The notes under the pieces: model-generated
Databases searched by the model: none
Told to the model about the DNA's origin: nothing
Seen by the model: the letters and a program-made list of their open reading frames with translations, nothing else
Program-made: the position numbers and the translations under genes
Part shown: positions 9,052 through 18,240 of the stretch, piece after piece
Position numbering within the stretch: the stretch's first letter is position 1
How the letters are laid out: each line of letters starts with the position of its first letter
Assembly (NCBI RefSeq): GCF_028293835.1
Contig: NZ_JAQGNX010000086.1
Location: 62,001-126,000, forward strand
Direction of reading: 5' to 3'
DNA: 64,000 nucleotides
Source of the DNA: Pseudomonas sp.
GTDB lineage: Bacteria > Pseudomonadota > Gammaproteobacteria > Pseudomonadales > Pseudomonadaceae

Positions 9052-9642
9052 ATGTCCGATCCAAAAACGATGCTTCAACTCAGTGGCCGTGGTTACGCGG
9101 CGGCCAATTTGAGCAATGCCACGCTGATTATCATTGACGCGCAAAAAGAATATTTGAGCGGTCCGCTGGCCTTGAGCGGCATGAAAGAAGCAGTGGCAAA
9201 TATCTGCAAATTGGTGGAGGCAGCCCGCGCGGCCACTTGCCCGATTGTGCACATTCGCCACCTCGGTACAGTGGGCGGCTTGTTTGACCCACAAGGCGAA
9301 CGCGGTGAACTGCTTCCTGAGCTGCTGCCGGAGGACGACGAACACCTCGTCGAAAAACGTCTGCCTAACGCCTTCAACGGTACCGGCCTGGATGACCTGC
9401 TGCAGAGGCTGGGGCATCTGGACCTGATCGTGTGTGGTTTCATGAGCCACTCGAGCATCAGCACCACGGTGCGCGCGGCCAAGGACTACGGCTACCGTTG
9501 CACGCTGGTAGAAGATGCCTGCGCTACCCGTAACTTGCCAAGCAAACAGGGAGTCATCAGCGCCGAAACGGTTCATCAGACCGAAATGGCGATCATGGCC
9601 GACAACTTCGCTACGCTCGCCTTGACCACCGACTTGATCTAG
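9052..9642 (+). CDS. isochorismatase-fold protein with Ser at the nucleophile position
   Basis: 196 residues from ATG 9052, preceded by GAAGGAG at 9039-9045; an ATG at 9019 has no ribosome site. The family triad is Asp-Lys-Cys. The Asp is present in I-I-I-D-A-Q-K-E-Y and the Lys in V-E-K-R-L-P-N-A-F. The segment that normally carries the nucleophilic Cys (pattern M-x-H-x-C-V-x-x-T) reads M-S-H-S-S-I-S-T-T, so the Cys is Ser at 9454-9456. The protein is otherwise full length and conserved. It may be a non-catalytic homologue, use Ser, or use the nearby V-C-G Cys. Substrate unknown. Confidence 0.85.
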   Translation: MSDPKTMLQLSGRGYAAANLSNATLIIIDAQKEYLSGPLALSGMKEAVANICKLVEAARAATCPIVHIRHLGTVGGLFDPQGERGELLPELLPEDDEHLVEKRLPNAFNGTGLDDLLQRLGHLDLIVCGFMSHSSISTTVRAAKDYGYRCTLVEDACATRNLPSKQGVISAETVHQTEMAIMADNFATLALTTDLI

Positions 9643-9662
9643 GCCGCTGCCGGCTGAACCAG

Positions 9663-9690
9663 AACCGCCCTCGCTGCTTCGGCGGTTTTT
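9663..9690 (+). terminator. Rho-independent terminator
   Basis: AACCGCC pairs with GGCGGTT across an 11-base loop, followed by a run of T. It lies 20 bases after the isochorismatase-fold gene. Confidence 0.8.
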
Positions 9691-9845
9691 ACGTACGTAA
9701 CTTGGGTTTTACCCGTGAGGTAAAACAATTAAACCGTATAACCGCCCATCCAATAATCACTTGCATTTGCCTTTGAACCCCCTTTATCGGGAACCAGGCG
9801 GTCATATACTGGTCAGAGCGCCGATACTCTGAGAGGAAAATCGGA

Positions 9846-10166
9846 ATGAAATCATCCGATGGATTCGATGCTCGTCGCTTGCGCCCAAAAGGCCCGAGCA
9901 ACTGGCGAACACGCTTTGGCGCTGCAGTTGCCGCCGTAATGGCGACCTGCGGCGTACTGCTGATGTTAGCGGGTATCGCCAGCCTGATTGGGCACCCGCC
10001 CGCCCTGGGAGATCTCAACGCCAGCCCACTCGGCGCATCATTGGTCGTCGTGGCCGGGTTGTTCGTGTTGTACATCGGCGTGTGGTTATGGCGCAGCTGC
10101 CGTCGTCGCCTGCGGCGCGCCGGCTCGTTGAACATGTCCCCACATCTGATGAAAAAGCACGATTGA
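9846..10166 (+). CDS. small inner-membrane protein, unknown
   Basis: 106 residues. GAGAGGAAAATCGG ahead of the ATG gives a clear ribosome site. There are two membrane helices, about 27-50 (A-V-A-A-V-M-A-T-C-G-V-L-L-M-L-A) and 66-86 (L-V-V-V-A-G-L-F-V-L-Y-I-G-V-W-L-W). Basic patches lie at the N-terminus (R-R-L-R-P-K) and after helix 2 (R-S-C-R-R-R-L-R-R), which predicts both ends in the cytoplasm. I do not recognise a family. It stands alone between the terminator at 9663 and smrA. Confidence 0.75.
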   Translation: MKSSDGFDARRLRPKGPSNWRTRFGAAVAAVMATCGVLLMLAGIASLIGHPPALGDLNASPLGASLVVVAGLFVLYIGVWLWRSCRRRLRRAGSLNMSPHLMKKHD

Positions 10167-10273
10167 ACCGTGGCGCCCCCCCTTGCGGGAGTCTCGCGGC
10201 ATTTTCATGACGTTTTAGTTGCGCGGAGCACGGCGTGACTTGGGTAGACTAGCCCTCCTGCGCGGAGGCTTAC

Positions 10274-10831
10274 ATGCAAGACGACGACTTTTCCCTGTTC
10301 AAGAATGAGATCCGCGGCGTAAAGCCGATCAAGCACGACCACGCCGAGGTGGGCAAACCCAAGACTGACCGTAAACACTTGGCCAAATTACGCCAGGCAG
10401 CCACCGTGCGCACTGACGCGGTGACGGTCGATGGCTTGTCGGACCAATTCGTGATTGATGTTGGCCCTGAAGATGAGCTCAGTTGGTCCCGAGACGGGGT
10501 ACAAGAAGGGCAAATGCGCAAACTGAAGCTTGGCCAGATCAGTTTCGAAGGCAGCCTGGACTTGCACGGTATGTCGGTGGAAGTCGCCCGGGAAACCCTA
10601 TGGGAATTTCTGGCTGAAGCCACCAGGCTGGAAGTTCGCTGCGTGCGGGTGACCCACGGCAAATCAGTTCGAACAGATGGCAAAAGACCGCTGATCAAAA
10701 GCCACGTCAACACCTGGCTACGGCAGCACCCCCAAGTCCTGGGCTTTTGCTCCTGCCTGGCGAAACACGGCGGCGCGGGCGCGCTGTACGTGGTTCTCAA
10801 ACGAACAATGATGGAAGGCCGCGACGAGTAA
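10274..10831 (+). CDS. smrA: Smr-domain nuclease
   Basis: 185 residues. GGAGG at 10263 precedes the ATG. Residues about 95-178 form the Smr domain: L-D-L-H-G-M at the start, V-T-H-G-K in the middle and the final beta strand A-L-Y-V-V-L-K-R. The N-terminal half is charged and lacks known domains, as in E. coli SmrA/YdaL-type proteins, which act as DNA nucleases or recombination-related factors. Other Smr proteins act on RNA or ribosomes, so the target is not settled by sequence. Confidence 0.85.
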   Translation: MQDDDFSLFKNEIRGVKPIKHDHAEVGKPKTDRKHLAKLRQAATVRTDAVTVDGLSDQFVIDVGPEDELSWSRDGVQEGQMRKLKLGQISFEGSLDLHGMSVEVARETLWEFLAEATRLEVRCVRVTHGKSVRTDGKRPLIKSHVNTWLRQHPQVLGFCSCLAKHGGAGALYVVLKRTMMEGRDE

Positions 10832-10898
10832 CGCCTACGGTCACGGCCTCCACGGGTTGCTCAAACCGGTTTATCTAACGTCCAGGCCCGACTGACGA

Positions 10899-11024
10899 TC
10901 AGTAACGGCGGTTATCCGCGTAACGGTGGTCATGCCAGTGGCCGTCGTGCCAAGGTCCGAAGAAACAGCCCGACATTGATGAAAACACTGCAACAACAAT
11001 TGCAACTTTGATGAGTCGACTCAT
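10899..11024 (-). CDS. small His-rich lipoprotein (41 residues)
   Basis: A 41-codon gene with GAAGAGAG about 8 bases before the ATG at 11024 and a TGA at 10899-10901. The product has a short basic N-terminus (M-S-R-L-I-K), a hydrophobic stretch (V-A-I-V-V-A-V-F), a lipobox (S-M-S-G-C with the Cys at residue 20) and a mature part of only 22 residues, rich in aromatic residues and His (F-F-G-P-W-H-D-G-H-W-H-D-H-R-Y). It should be lipidated at Cys20 and exported. The five His suggest metal binding, but this is inference. It diverges from folE. Confidence 0.7.
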   Translation of the reverse strand: MSRLIKVAIVVAVFSSMSGCFFGPWHDGHWHDHRYADNRRY

Positions 11025-11253
11025 TTCATTCACTCTCTTCACGGCAGGTATTTGTTACCTGATAATTCAGACAGTGGAATGCGGACGATAGCGTGCCGAC
11101 GACTGTAAAGGTTGGGTAAAGAACTGAATTGCATGCATTTAATGTAACGTCCATGGCGCATGCAGCGGGTTAGCAAGCCTGCGGGCGTACCCCTGCCTGC
11201 TCGCGTACGCTACTATGTCGCCCATTATCGAACCCACATGGAAACACAGCCCT

Positions 11254-11799
11254 GTGACACTGGAACAGAATTACACCGCGATTTTGGGTCAACTGGGCGA
11301 GGACATTTCTCGCGAAGGCCTGATCGACACGCCAAAGCGTGCAGCCAAGGCGATGCAGTACCTGTGTCGCGGCTACGAGCAAACACTGGAAGAAGTCACC
11401 AACGGTGCCCTCTTCAGCTCCGACGCCAGCGAAATGGTGCTGGTCAAGGACATCGAGCTGTATTCGTTGTGCGAACACCATTTGCTGCCTTTCATTGGCA
11501 AGGCCCACGTTGCGTACATTCCCAACGGCAAAGTGCTCGGCCTGTCGAAAGTTGCCCGTATCGTTGACATGTACGCTCGCCGATTGCAGATCCAGGAAAA
11601 CCTCAGCCGTCAGATTGCCGAAGCTATCCAACAGGTCACGGGAGCGATGGGCGTGGCCGTGGTCATTGAGGCGCAGCATATGTGCATGATGATGCGTGGT
11701 GTAGAGAAGCAGAATTCGTCGATGATCACTTCGGTGATGCTTGGAGAGTTTCGCGAAAACGCCGCTACCCGCAGCGAGTTTCTTAGCTTGATCAAATGA
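11254..11799 (+). CDS. folE: GTP cyclohydrolase I (FolE)
   Basis: 181 residues from GTG 11254; an in-frame ATG at 11215 would add 13 residues. The shorter form matches the usual length and the [10 protein letters not shown] start. It makes 7,8-dihydroneopterin triphosphate from GTP for folate synthesis. Zinc ligands are visible: Cys and His in L-C-E-H-H-L-L-P-F and Cys in Q-H-M-C-M-M-M-R-G. This is the zinc-dependent type IA enzyme. It runs in the same direction as the glutaredoxin-like gene downstream. Confidence 0.93.
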   Translation: MTLEQNYTAILGQLGEDISREGLIDTPKRAAKAMQYLCRGYEQTLEEVTNGALFSSDASEMVLVKDIELYSLCEHHLLPFIGKAHVAYIPNGKVLGLSKVARIVDMYARRLQIQENLSRQIAEAIQQVTGAMGVAVVIEAQHMCMMMRGVEKQNSSMITSVMLGEFRENAATRSEFLSLIK

Positions 11800-11875
11800 T
11801 CTGCAGTCCAGGCGCAAATCGGTTGCGCCTGAACGACGTCATGCCTGTGTTTATTTCTTATCGCGAGGCTTTACC

Positions 11876-12247
11876 GTGTTTATGAAGGCTTTAAGGGTTG
11901 GCTTGGGCCAGCTCGTGCTCCTGATCGATTTCATTACCCGTCCGAGCAAGAAAAAGCGGACACCTGAAGCGCAAGCGGCGGTTGATCAATCAGCCCAGGA
12001 CCTGACCTTGTATCAGTTCCACGCTTGCCCGTTTTGCGTGAAAACCCGCCGTACCCTGCGTCGGCTGAACGTGCCCGTTGCGTTGCGTGATGCAAAAAAC
12101 AACGAACTGGACCGCAGCACCCTGCTTAACGAAGGGGGCAAGATCAAAGTGCCGTGCCTGCGCATCGAAGAAAGCGGCCAGACGGTTTGGCTGTATGAAT
12201 CCAAAGCGATTGTCGCGTACCTGCAACAGCGGTTTTCAGCGGTTTGA
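11876..12247 (+). CDS. glutaredoxin-like protein with N-terminal hydrophobic segment
   Basis: 123 residues. The start is probably GTG 11876, with GAGG 8 bases upstream; ATG 11882 is the alternative. Residues 5-22 (L-R-V-G-L-G-Q-L-V-L-L-I-D-F-I) are a possible membrane anchor. Residues about 42-120 form a thioredoxin-fold domain with the active site C-P-F-C and the cis-Pro region K-V-P-C-L-R, in the GST N-terminal/glutaredoxin group. It likely reduces disulfides or glutathione adducts at the membrane surface. No GST C-terminal domain is present. Confidence 0.82.
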   Translation: MFMKALRVGLGQLVLLIDFITRPSKKKRTPEAQAAVDQSAQDLTLYQFHACPFCVKTRRTLRRLNVPVALRDAKNNELDRSTLLNEGGKIKVPCLRIEESGQTVWLYESKAIVAYLQQRFSAV

Positions 12248-12271
12248 TCGGTAGGATGCTGGAATACCCAG

Positions 12272-12661
12272 CTAATCCGGACAGCCCTCCTGCCGGCACG
12301 CTACATACGCTTTTAATTGCTCGACCCGCTGCAAGGTTAATGCGGCCATGCATTGCGCGTGCAGCAGCGGCCAGATCGAGCCTGAGTCTTCGGGCTTTCC
12401 GACTTGATACAAACAATCGGCATCCCGGAACGCGATCCATTTGATCTGGGCGTTCTTCAATGCCTGCTTGCGTGCCGGGGTTGTCAGGTAGGCCATTTGG
12501 GCCTGGTACTGCCGGTTCAGATCAGCATCAGCATTGGCTAAATCTCGGCCAGCGCAGGCGTTCATTGACGCCTGGTCAGCATCACAGTCGTCAGCCATCG
12601 CCGGTTGTAAGGTTGCCAACCCCATACCCAACGTCATAACCATCGCGAACACATAGCGCAT
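12272..12661 (-). CDS. LprI-like periplasmic protein (DUF1311)
   Basis: 129 residues from ATG 12661, with AAAGGAG upstream; the frame opens earlier without support. A signal peptide covers residues 1-22 (ends A-M-A-D-D). The mature part has the DUF1311 pattern: Cys in the early D-C-D segment, M-N-A-C-A near residue 35, then D-L-N-R-Q-Y, W-I-A-F-R-D-A-D-C and C-M-A-A-L-T. The paired cysteines probably form disulfides. Some family members inhibit host lysozyme; that role here is inference. Confidence 0.85.
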   Translation of the reverse strand: MRYVFAMVMTLGMGLATLQPAMADDCDADQASMNACAGRDLANADADLNRQYQAQMAYLTTPARKQALKNAQIKWIAFRDADCLYQVGKPEDSGSIWPLLHAQCMAALTLQRVEQLKAYVACRQEGCPD

Positions 12662-12690
12662 GGTGAATACTCCTTTTTGCCGCAGCATCG

Positions 12691-13293
12691 TTAGTCCAGC
12701 ATTCCGATATAACCTGGCTGCTGCGCCACATGGGCGAGCCATTGGCGAATGGCGGGGTATGTGTCGAGGTCGAAGCCGCCCTCATGGGCAACATGGGTGT
12801 ACGCATACAGGGCGATGTCGGCGATGGTGAACGTTTCGCCCACCAGAAACGAAGTGCGAGTGAGCTGCTGCTCCATCACGGTCAACGCCCGGTAACCGGC
12901 TTTTTGCATGGTGCGGTATTCGTTCATGCGCGCCTCCGGCAGGCCCAGGTAGAACTGGATAAACCGAGCGACCGCAATATACGGCTCATGGCTGTATTGT
13001 TCGAAAAACTGCCACTGCAACACTTGGGTACGCAAACGAGGCTCGCCGGGCAGGTATTGGCTACCGTCGGCGAGAAAGTTGAGAATGGCATTGGATTCCC
13101 ACAGATAAGTGCCGTCTTCGAGTTCCAACACTGGAATTTTGCCGTTGGGGTTCATGGCCAAAAACCCAGGCGTCTCGGTTTCTCCGCCCAGAATATCCAC
13201 CGGGACCCATAGGTATTCGACCCCCAACAGGTTGAGCATCAATTTGATCTTGTAGCAATTGCCTGAGTTGTAGTCACCGTAGACCGTGTACAT
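12691..13293 (-). CDS. glutathione S-transferase family protein
   Basis: 200 residues with the two-domain GST layout. The thioredoxin-like N-terminal domain (1-80) shows the glutathione-site pattern N-P-N-G-K-I-P-V-L and W-E-S-N-A-I-L-N-F-L. The all-alpha C-terminal domain includes the N-capping segment F-T-I-A-D-I-A-L-Y-A-Y. The likely catalytic residue is in D-Y-N-S-G-N-C-Y-K, with Ser or Cys as candidates. Reaction unknown. It is followed on the same strand by the LprI-like gene and diverges from benE. Confidence 0.9.
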   Translation of the reverse strand: MYTVYGDYNSGNCYKIKLMLNLLGVEYLWVPVDILGGETETPGFLAMNPNGKIPVLELEDGTYLWESNAILNFLADGSQYLPGEPRLRTQVLQWQFFEQYSHEPYIAVARFIQFYLGLPEARMNEYRTMQKAGYRALTVMEQQLTRTSFLVGETFTIADIALYAYTHVAHEGGFDLDTYPAIRQWLAHVAQQPGYIGMLD

Positions 13294-13542
13294 GCACTGC
13301 TCCCCGCTATGTTTTTTTCAAGTGACATCACGACACCAACTGCATGACTGCCGTTATTCGTAAGATTCAACCAGGCAGCGAGTATATCTCGCTCCGACCC
13401 TTTCAAGCGGCCCGACTGCGACAGCCCACCTGTCGTCGTATTTTTTTGACTGTACGGCTCATTGTGCTGGTCGCTGTATAGCAACATGCAGTAATCACTG
13501 GGCTTAGGCTTACTCACGACCAGACGTTGTTAAGGAAACCGT

Positions 13543-14736
13543 ATGACCGATGTCACTTCCCCTACCCGCCTGCGGCCTTTCGCCGACAGTTCGCCTTCAG
13601 CGGTAGTCGCCGGATTCATTGCGATGATGACTGGCTGTACCAGTTCGTTGGTGCTGATGTTCCAGGCCGGGCAAGCAGCGGGGTTGAGCAGTGCACAGAT
13701 ATCGTCCTGGATCTGGGCGCTGTTCATTGGCATGGCGGTATGCAGCATCGGTTTGTCATTGCGTTATCGCACCCCGATCACCGTGGCGTGGTCGACCCCT
13801 GGCGCAGCGCTGCTGATTACCAGCCTCGGCGGCGTCTCGTACGGCGAAGCGATAGGCGCATTCATTACCTGTGCCGTGTTGGTGACCCTGTGTGGCGTTA
13901 CAGGCAGCTTTGAACGCCTGGTCAAGCGAATACCGGCCTCGCTGGCCGCGGCATTGCTGGCAGGGATATTGTTCAAGATCGGCAGCGAAATCTTTGTCGC
14001 AGCGCAGCACCGTACGGGGTTGGTGCTGAGCATGTTCTTTTGCTACTTGCTGATCAAACGCGTATCGCCGCGCTATGCGGTACTCGCTGCCTTGATCGTC
14101 GGCACCGCTGTCTCGGGCCTGCTGGGGTTGCTGGATTTCAGCGGTTTTGCCCTGGAAGTAGCCACACCGGTCTGGACCACACCGTCGTTCTCGCTGGCAG
14201 CCACTATCAGCATTGGTATCCCACTGTTTGTGGTGGCGATGACCTCGCAAAACATGCCCGGAATTGCCGTGTTGCGCGCGGATGGCTACAAAGTGGCGGC
14301 CTCTCCCTTGATTACGACAACCGGTGTCGCCTCGTTGTTAATGGCACCGTTCGGCTCCCACGGCATTAACCTGGCGGCCATCAGCGCGGCCATTTGCACC
14401 GGACCCCACGCCCATGAAGACCGCGACAAGCGCTACACGGCGGCAGTGTGGTGCGGGATTTTTTACGGGATTGCCGGGGTATTTGGTGCGACCTTGGCTG
14501 CGTTGTTCGCGGCATTGCCCAAAGAATTGGTGCTGTCCATAGCCGCACTGGCGTTGTTCGGCTCGATCATCAATGGCTTGACCGTGGCCATGAACGAACC
14601 CAAGGAACGTGAAGCAGCACTGATCACCTTTATGGTCACCGCATCGGGCCTGACGCTGTTCTCCATAGGTTCGGCGTTCTGGGGGATCGTTGCCGGTGTG
14701 CTGACGTTACTGATACTGAACAGTCGCAAGGGCTGA
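13543..14736 (+). CDS. benE: BenE-family benzoate/H+ symporter
   Basis: 397 residues, about 12 hydrophobic helices, typical length. The start has AAGGAAACC upstream. The conserved T-P-G-A-A-L segment and the F-G-S-H-G-I-N-L-A-A-I-S-A-A-I-C segment identify the BenE family of aromatic-acid symporters of the inner membrane. No benzoate catabolic genes are nearby, so the actual substrate is open. The nearest gene upstream is the divergent GST. Confidence 0.88.
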   Translation: MTDVTSPTRLRPFADSSPSAVVAGFIAMMTGCTSSLVLMFQAGQAAGLSSAQISSWIWALFIGMAVCSIGLSLRYRTPITVAWSTPGAALLITSLGGVSYGEAIGAFITCAVLVTLCGVTGSFERLVKRIPASLAAALLAGILFKIGSEIFVAAQHRTGLVLSMFFCYLLIKRVSPRYAVLAALIVGTAVSGLLGLLDFSGFALEVATPVWTTPSFSLAATISIGIPLFVVAMTSQNMPGIAVLRADGYKVAASPLITTTGVASLLMAPFGSHGINLAAISAAICTGPHAHEDRDKRYTAAVWCGIFYGIAGVFGATLAALFAALPKELVLSIAALALFGSIINGLTVAMNEPKEREAALITFMVTASGLTLFSIGSAFWGIVAGVLTLLILNSRKG

Positions 14737-14774
14737 TGATCGGCGGTGCATCAGGTACACCGCGTCATGGCATC

Positions 14775-14960
14775 CGCGAACAAGTACGCTCCCACCGGCA
14801 TGGGGAACAACCCATGATCAGCGCCATGCGGAGATCCGGTGGGAGGGAACTTGTTCACGAAGAAGCGTGCCGACCTTATCGCAGCCTTCGGCAGTTCCTA
14901 CAGCGACTGTGTTTGCTGCGCGACAGCGCGGCGTCGAAGACGTGGGGGAACCTCCTACAG
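14775..14960. repeat. mosaic of three dispersed repeat families
   Basis: This gene-free gap holds an inverted pair (GAACAAGTACGCTCCCACCGG near 14778-14798 against CCGGTGGGAGGGAACTTGTTC at 14836-14857), then a copy of the CTGCCGAAGGCTGCG family on the minus strand (14876-14901), then a minus-strand copy of a 45-base repeat (14916-14960) also present at 31332. The last copy abuts the stop codon of the chemoreceptor. Confidence 0.75.
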
Positions 14961-16931
14961 CTACAGCCTGAAGTGCCCGACCATGCCTTTTAGTTCTGTG
15001 CCCAGCTGCGCCAGTTCGATGCTGGAAGCGGCGTTGCCCTGCATGGCCATGGCCGACTGATCGGCGCTGGCGCGGATGCTGGTGACGCTGCGGTTGATCT
15101 CTTCGGCCACCGAGCTTTGCTGTTCGGCAGCAGCGGCGATCTGCTGATTCATCTGCTGAATCATCGACACGGCTGCAGCGATGCTGCCCAGCGCACTTTC
15201 GGTCTGCAGTGCATCACTGACCGCCATCTTGACCAACTCGCCGCTGCTTTGAATCTGCGCAACAGACGCCTGAGCACCGCTTTGCAGGCTGACCACCAGC
15301 CGTTCGATTTCTTCAGTCGATTGTTGAGTCCGTTTGGCCAAGGCCCTCACTTCATCGGCAACCACCGCAAAGCCACGTCCCTGCTCGCCGGCCCGGGCCG
15401 CTTCGATGGCTGCGTTGAGCGCCAGCAAGTTGGTTTGCTCAGCGACGCTTTTGATCACCCCAAGCACTTTGCCAATGTTCTGGATCTCAGCACTGAGGTT
15501 CTCGATGCTATGGCTGGCGGAGCTGGCAGAGGTGGCAAGCGCCTCAATCCGCAGCATGCTTTGGCGGACAACCTGCTGACCGCTCTCGACTTTGTTGTCG
15601 GCGGTTTGCGCCGCCAGCGCAGCTTCTTCTGCGTTGCGCGCCACATCGTGCACGGTCGCGGTCATTTGATTCATGGCCGTGGCCACGTGCTCGGTCTCGT
15701 CGCGCTGGCTATGGACCTCCAGATTGGTCTGCTCAGTCACCGCCGACAGGGAATTCGCGGACGTTGCCAACTGCTCGATACCAGCCTGTAGACCGCTGAC
15801 AATGCCACTCAAACTCGTGCCCATCTGCTGCATGGCCAACATCAACTGGCCGATTTCATCACGACGTTTCACTTCCAACTTAGCGCTCAAGTCGCCCGAA
15901 GCGATCTGCTGTGCAGCGCGGATCACGCTGCGTAGCGGCGACACGATCAAACGCGTAATAACCCAGGCAGCAATCAGGCCGACCAATAACGCCAGCACCG
16001 ATGAACCAATGATCTGCATCGAATTGGTTTTAAGTTGCGTCTGCATCGCCTCATCTTGAGCCGCGTACGCCTCATTCACGCGCTGCACCACTTGCTTGGC
16101 GTTGTCTGCGAGTTGCACATTGACTTGGGCTTCGTTGGCGAGCAACCCGGTGTATTCGTTCAGTTTGTCAGTGAAGTTCGTAATATGGGTGCCGCATTCC
16201 GCCAGAACGGTCAGGTAGCCCGAATCCTTGATAGACCCTTTCAACTGCTCGGCCAGCACGGACGCCTGATCGGCCTGTTCGATCTTGCCTTCTTTAGGCG
16301 CCTCGCCCGAGCCTTGTTTACGGCTTTGATCCAGACGCATCCGCGCCTCGCTCATGGCTTCCAGCATTAGTCGCGAAACCTGGCTGACCTGGTTTGCCTG
16401 GTCGAGAAATTCAGAGCCTTCCTTGCCTTCGGATTTTTTCAGCGCATAAGCGCCGTCATCGGCCAATCCGCTTTGCAACACGTCAAGGTTGTTGGCCACA
16501 CTGGACACAGACCAACTGGCCATTTCCAGTGCCAGGTCTTTGCTTTGGCTGATGCTGACGAACTGGTCAAAGGATTTGCGGTACGCCGTGAGCGCGGTCT
16601 GTACCTGACCCATCATCGTTTGGTTGGCCGCTGACTGACCCTTTAGCTGCTCGGCCAGGGCTTGCAGGGCATCAACCCCGGCGTGCAAGCTTTCCACTAC
16701 CTTCGGGTCACCGTGCAGGCCGTAGTCTTGTTCTTGCAGTCGTACTTTGAGCAGGCCGCTGTTAAGCGCCGACATTTGCTTGAGTCCGTCAAAACGAACG
16801 CTGATGGTCTGCAGTGACCAGACCCCAATGGCCGCGACTAACGCGGTCAGCAACAGAACCAGGGTAAAACCAATGCCCAGTTTCTTCGCCATACCGAGAT
16901 TGGCAAAACGTCCTTGCACGGCCGAAATCAT
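14961..16931 (-). CDS. methyl-accepting chemotaxis protein, long helical periplasmic domain
   Basis: 656 residues from ATG 16931; the frame also allows a TTG three codons earlier. TM1 is at about 14-36, the periplasmic domain at about 37-300 is all-helical and of the length of HBM-type sensors (McpS-like), TM2 is at about 305-330 ([17 protein letters not shown]), followed by HAMP. The signalling tip reads [21 protein letters not shown]. The HBM assignment is from length and helical pattern; McpS ligands are organic acids, but this ligand is unknown. It ends G-H-F-R-L with no CheR pentapeptide. Confidence 0.9.
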   Translation of the reverse strand: MISAVQGRFANLGMAKKLGIGFTLVLLLTALVAAIGVWSLQTISVRFDGLKQMSALNSGLLKVRLQEQDYGLHGDPKVVESLHAGVDALQALAEQLKGQSAANQTMMGQVQTALTAYRKSFDQFVSISQSKDLALEMASWSVSSVANNLDVLQSGLADDGAYALKKSEGKEGSEFLDQANQVSQVSRLMLEAMSEARMRLDQSRKQGSGEAPKEGKIEQADQASVLAEQLKGSIKDSGYLTVLAECGTHITNFTDKLNEYTGLLANEAQVNVQLADNAKQVVQRVNEAYAAQDEAMQTQLKTNSMQIIGSSVLALLVGLIAAWVITRLIVSPLRSVIRAAQQIASGDLSAKLEVKRRDEIGQLMLAMQQMGTSLSGIVSGLQAGIEQLATSANSLSAVTEQTNLEVHSQRDETEHVATAMNQMTATVHDVARNAEEAALAAQTADNKVESGQQVVRQSMLRIEALATSASSASHSIENLSAEIQNIGKVLGVIKSVAEQTNLLALNAAIEAARAGEQGRGFAVVADEVRALAKRTQQSTEEIERLVVSLQSGAQASVAQIQSSGELVKMAVSDALQTESALGSIAAAVSMIQQMNQQIAAAAEQQSSVAEEINRSVTSIRASADQSAMAMQGNAASSIELAQLGTELKGMVGHFRL

Positions 16932-17121
16932 AGCGCTCAATCCCCGTTCGAATGTCTAAGGTGCTCAGGCTATTGATCAAGCCATCATGTGCTTGTGCAG
17001 ATTCTCAACGGGACCGTGCCAGCACAAGCCTCTGGCGCCGGAATAATGGCCAAAAGCTAGATGATCGTCGTTTTTAGAATGTTATAGGTCGGCTATGCAT
17101 TGAACTTTTTCGGGTAACGCT

Positions 17122-18072
17122 TCAGCGGCACGCTGGCGCTACCCACAAGGTTCCTGCGTCGGCGTCCAACGTAGCATATGTCCCCAGTGGCACCGCGATA
17201 TTTGGATCACCGTGGCCGATGGACAATCCGCCCAACACAGGAACGCCAAGGTCGCCCAATCGCTCGTTCAGAACCTCCGCCAGGCTAACTTTCCCGGACA
17301 CGCCAACGGGCTCACTGAATTGCCCCACCGCAACGCCCGCGACTCTTTGCAGAATGCCGCAATTGCGTAAATGAGTGAGCATTCGATCCACCCGGTAAGC
17401 CGATTCGCCGACGTCCTCGATCAACAGGATTGCACCGTCAAGGTCAGGCATGAATGGCGTGCCGATTGAGGTACTGAGCAGGCTCAGGTTTCCACCCAGC
17501 AGCACACCATTGACGATGCCCTTACTGTGCACGCTGGCCGTGGCTTCTTTCAAATCGGCCTTGATTAGCATCGGCTCGGTGGTCATCAGCGTGTGTCTGA
17601 CGCTGCTGTTGGTCAGGCCACCGCGTTCGAGTTGCGCACCTACCGGACCATGGATTGTCGCCAGTCGCACATTACGCCACAGTGCAGCGTGCAGCGCTGT
17701 GATGTCGGAAAAACCCAGGACCAGCTTCGGGTCGCGCTGCACGGCAGCAAAGTCCAAATGCTCGATAATACGCTGCACGCCATACCCGCCACGGTTGCAG
17801 ATCACCGCCCGAATGTCAGGATCGGCCAAGGCGTCGTTCAAATCGGACGCGCGCTGTTCATCGCTGCCCGCGTAAAAGGAATAGTTATCCAGCGCATGGG
17901 GGTAGACCCTCGGCTGCAGACCCCAACTGGCGAGCACCTTGACTGCCGCTTCCACTCGCGCCTGGGGCACAGGGCCGGCGGGCGAAACCAACGCGACCGC
18001 ATCCCCGACCTGCAGTCGTCTGGGGTGAAGTGTCGGTTGCTCACCGCGCTTTCGACTGTGATGAAAATCCAT
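17122..18072 (-). CDS. ldcA: LD-carboxypeptidase (peptidase S66)
   Basis: 316 residues from ATG 18072; a TTG three codons earlier is possible. Cytoplasmic enzyme that removes the terminal D-Ala from murein tetrapeptides during peptidoglycan recycling. The Ser-Glu-His triad is visible: Ser in L-G-F-S-D-I-T-A-L-H, Glu in L-L-I-E-D-V-G-E, His in L-S-I-G-H-G-D-P. The N-terminal L-V-S-P-A-G-P and C-N-R-G-G-Y-G-V-Q-R-I segments are family signatures. It diverges from the aminotransferase at 18241. Confidence 0.93.
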   Translation of the reverse strand: MDFHHSRKRGEQPTLHPRRLQVGDAVALVSPAGPVPQARVEAAVKVLASWGLQPRVYPHALDNYSFYAGSDEQRASDLNDALADPDIRAVICNRGGYGVQRIIEHLDFAAVQRDPKLVLGFSDITALHAALWRNVRLATIHGPVGAQLERGGLTNSSVRHTLMTTEPMLIKADLKEATASVHSKGIVNGVLLGGNLSLLSTSIGTPFMPDLDGAILLIEDVGESAYRVDRMLTHLRNCGILQRVAGVAVGQFSEPVGVSGKVSLAEVLNERLGDLGVPVLGGLSIGHGDPNIAVPLGTYATLDADAGTLWVAPACR

Positions 18073-18169
18073 GTCTCTCAATGCCCCTCAGGTTTCGATG
18101 AGGCAGTTAAACACAAAATCGCCCGGCTGTTCCCGGCCAAGCCACGGACGGCATGAACTGATGACCGTT

Positions 18170-18186
18170 GTTGAGGTATGCTCAAC
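18170..18186. promoter_or_regulatory. inverted repeat upstream of the aminotransferase gene
   Basis: GTTGAG and CTCAAC are exact complements with GTATG between, about 55 bases before the ATG at 18241. The size and position fit a dimeric regulator site, but no regulator gene is adjacent. Confidence 0.3.
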
Positions 18187-18240
18187 CGGCGCTCGGTTGC
18201 TTAAGTAGCGCCCCCATTTATTCGTCAATAAAGAACGTTC

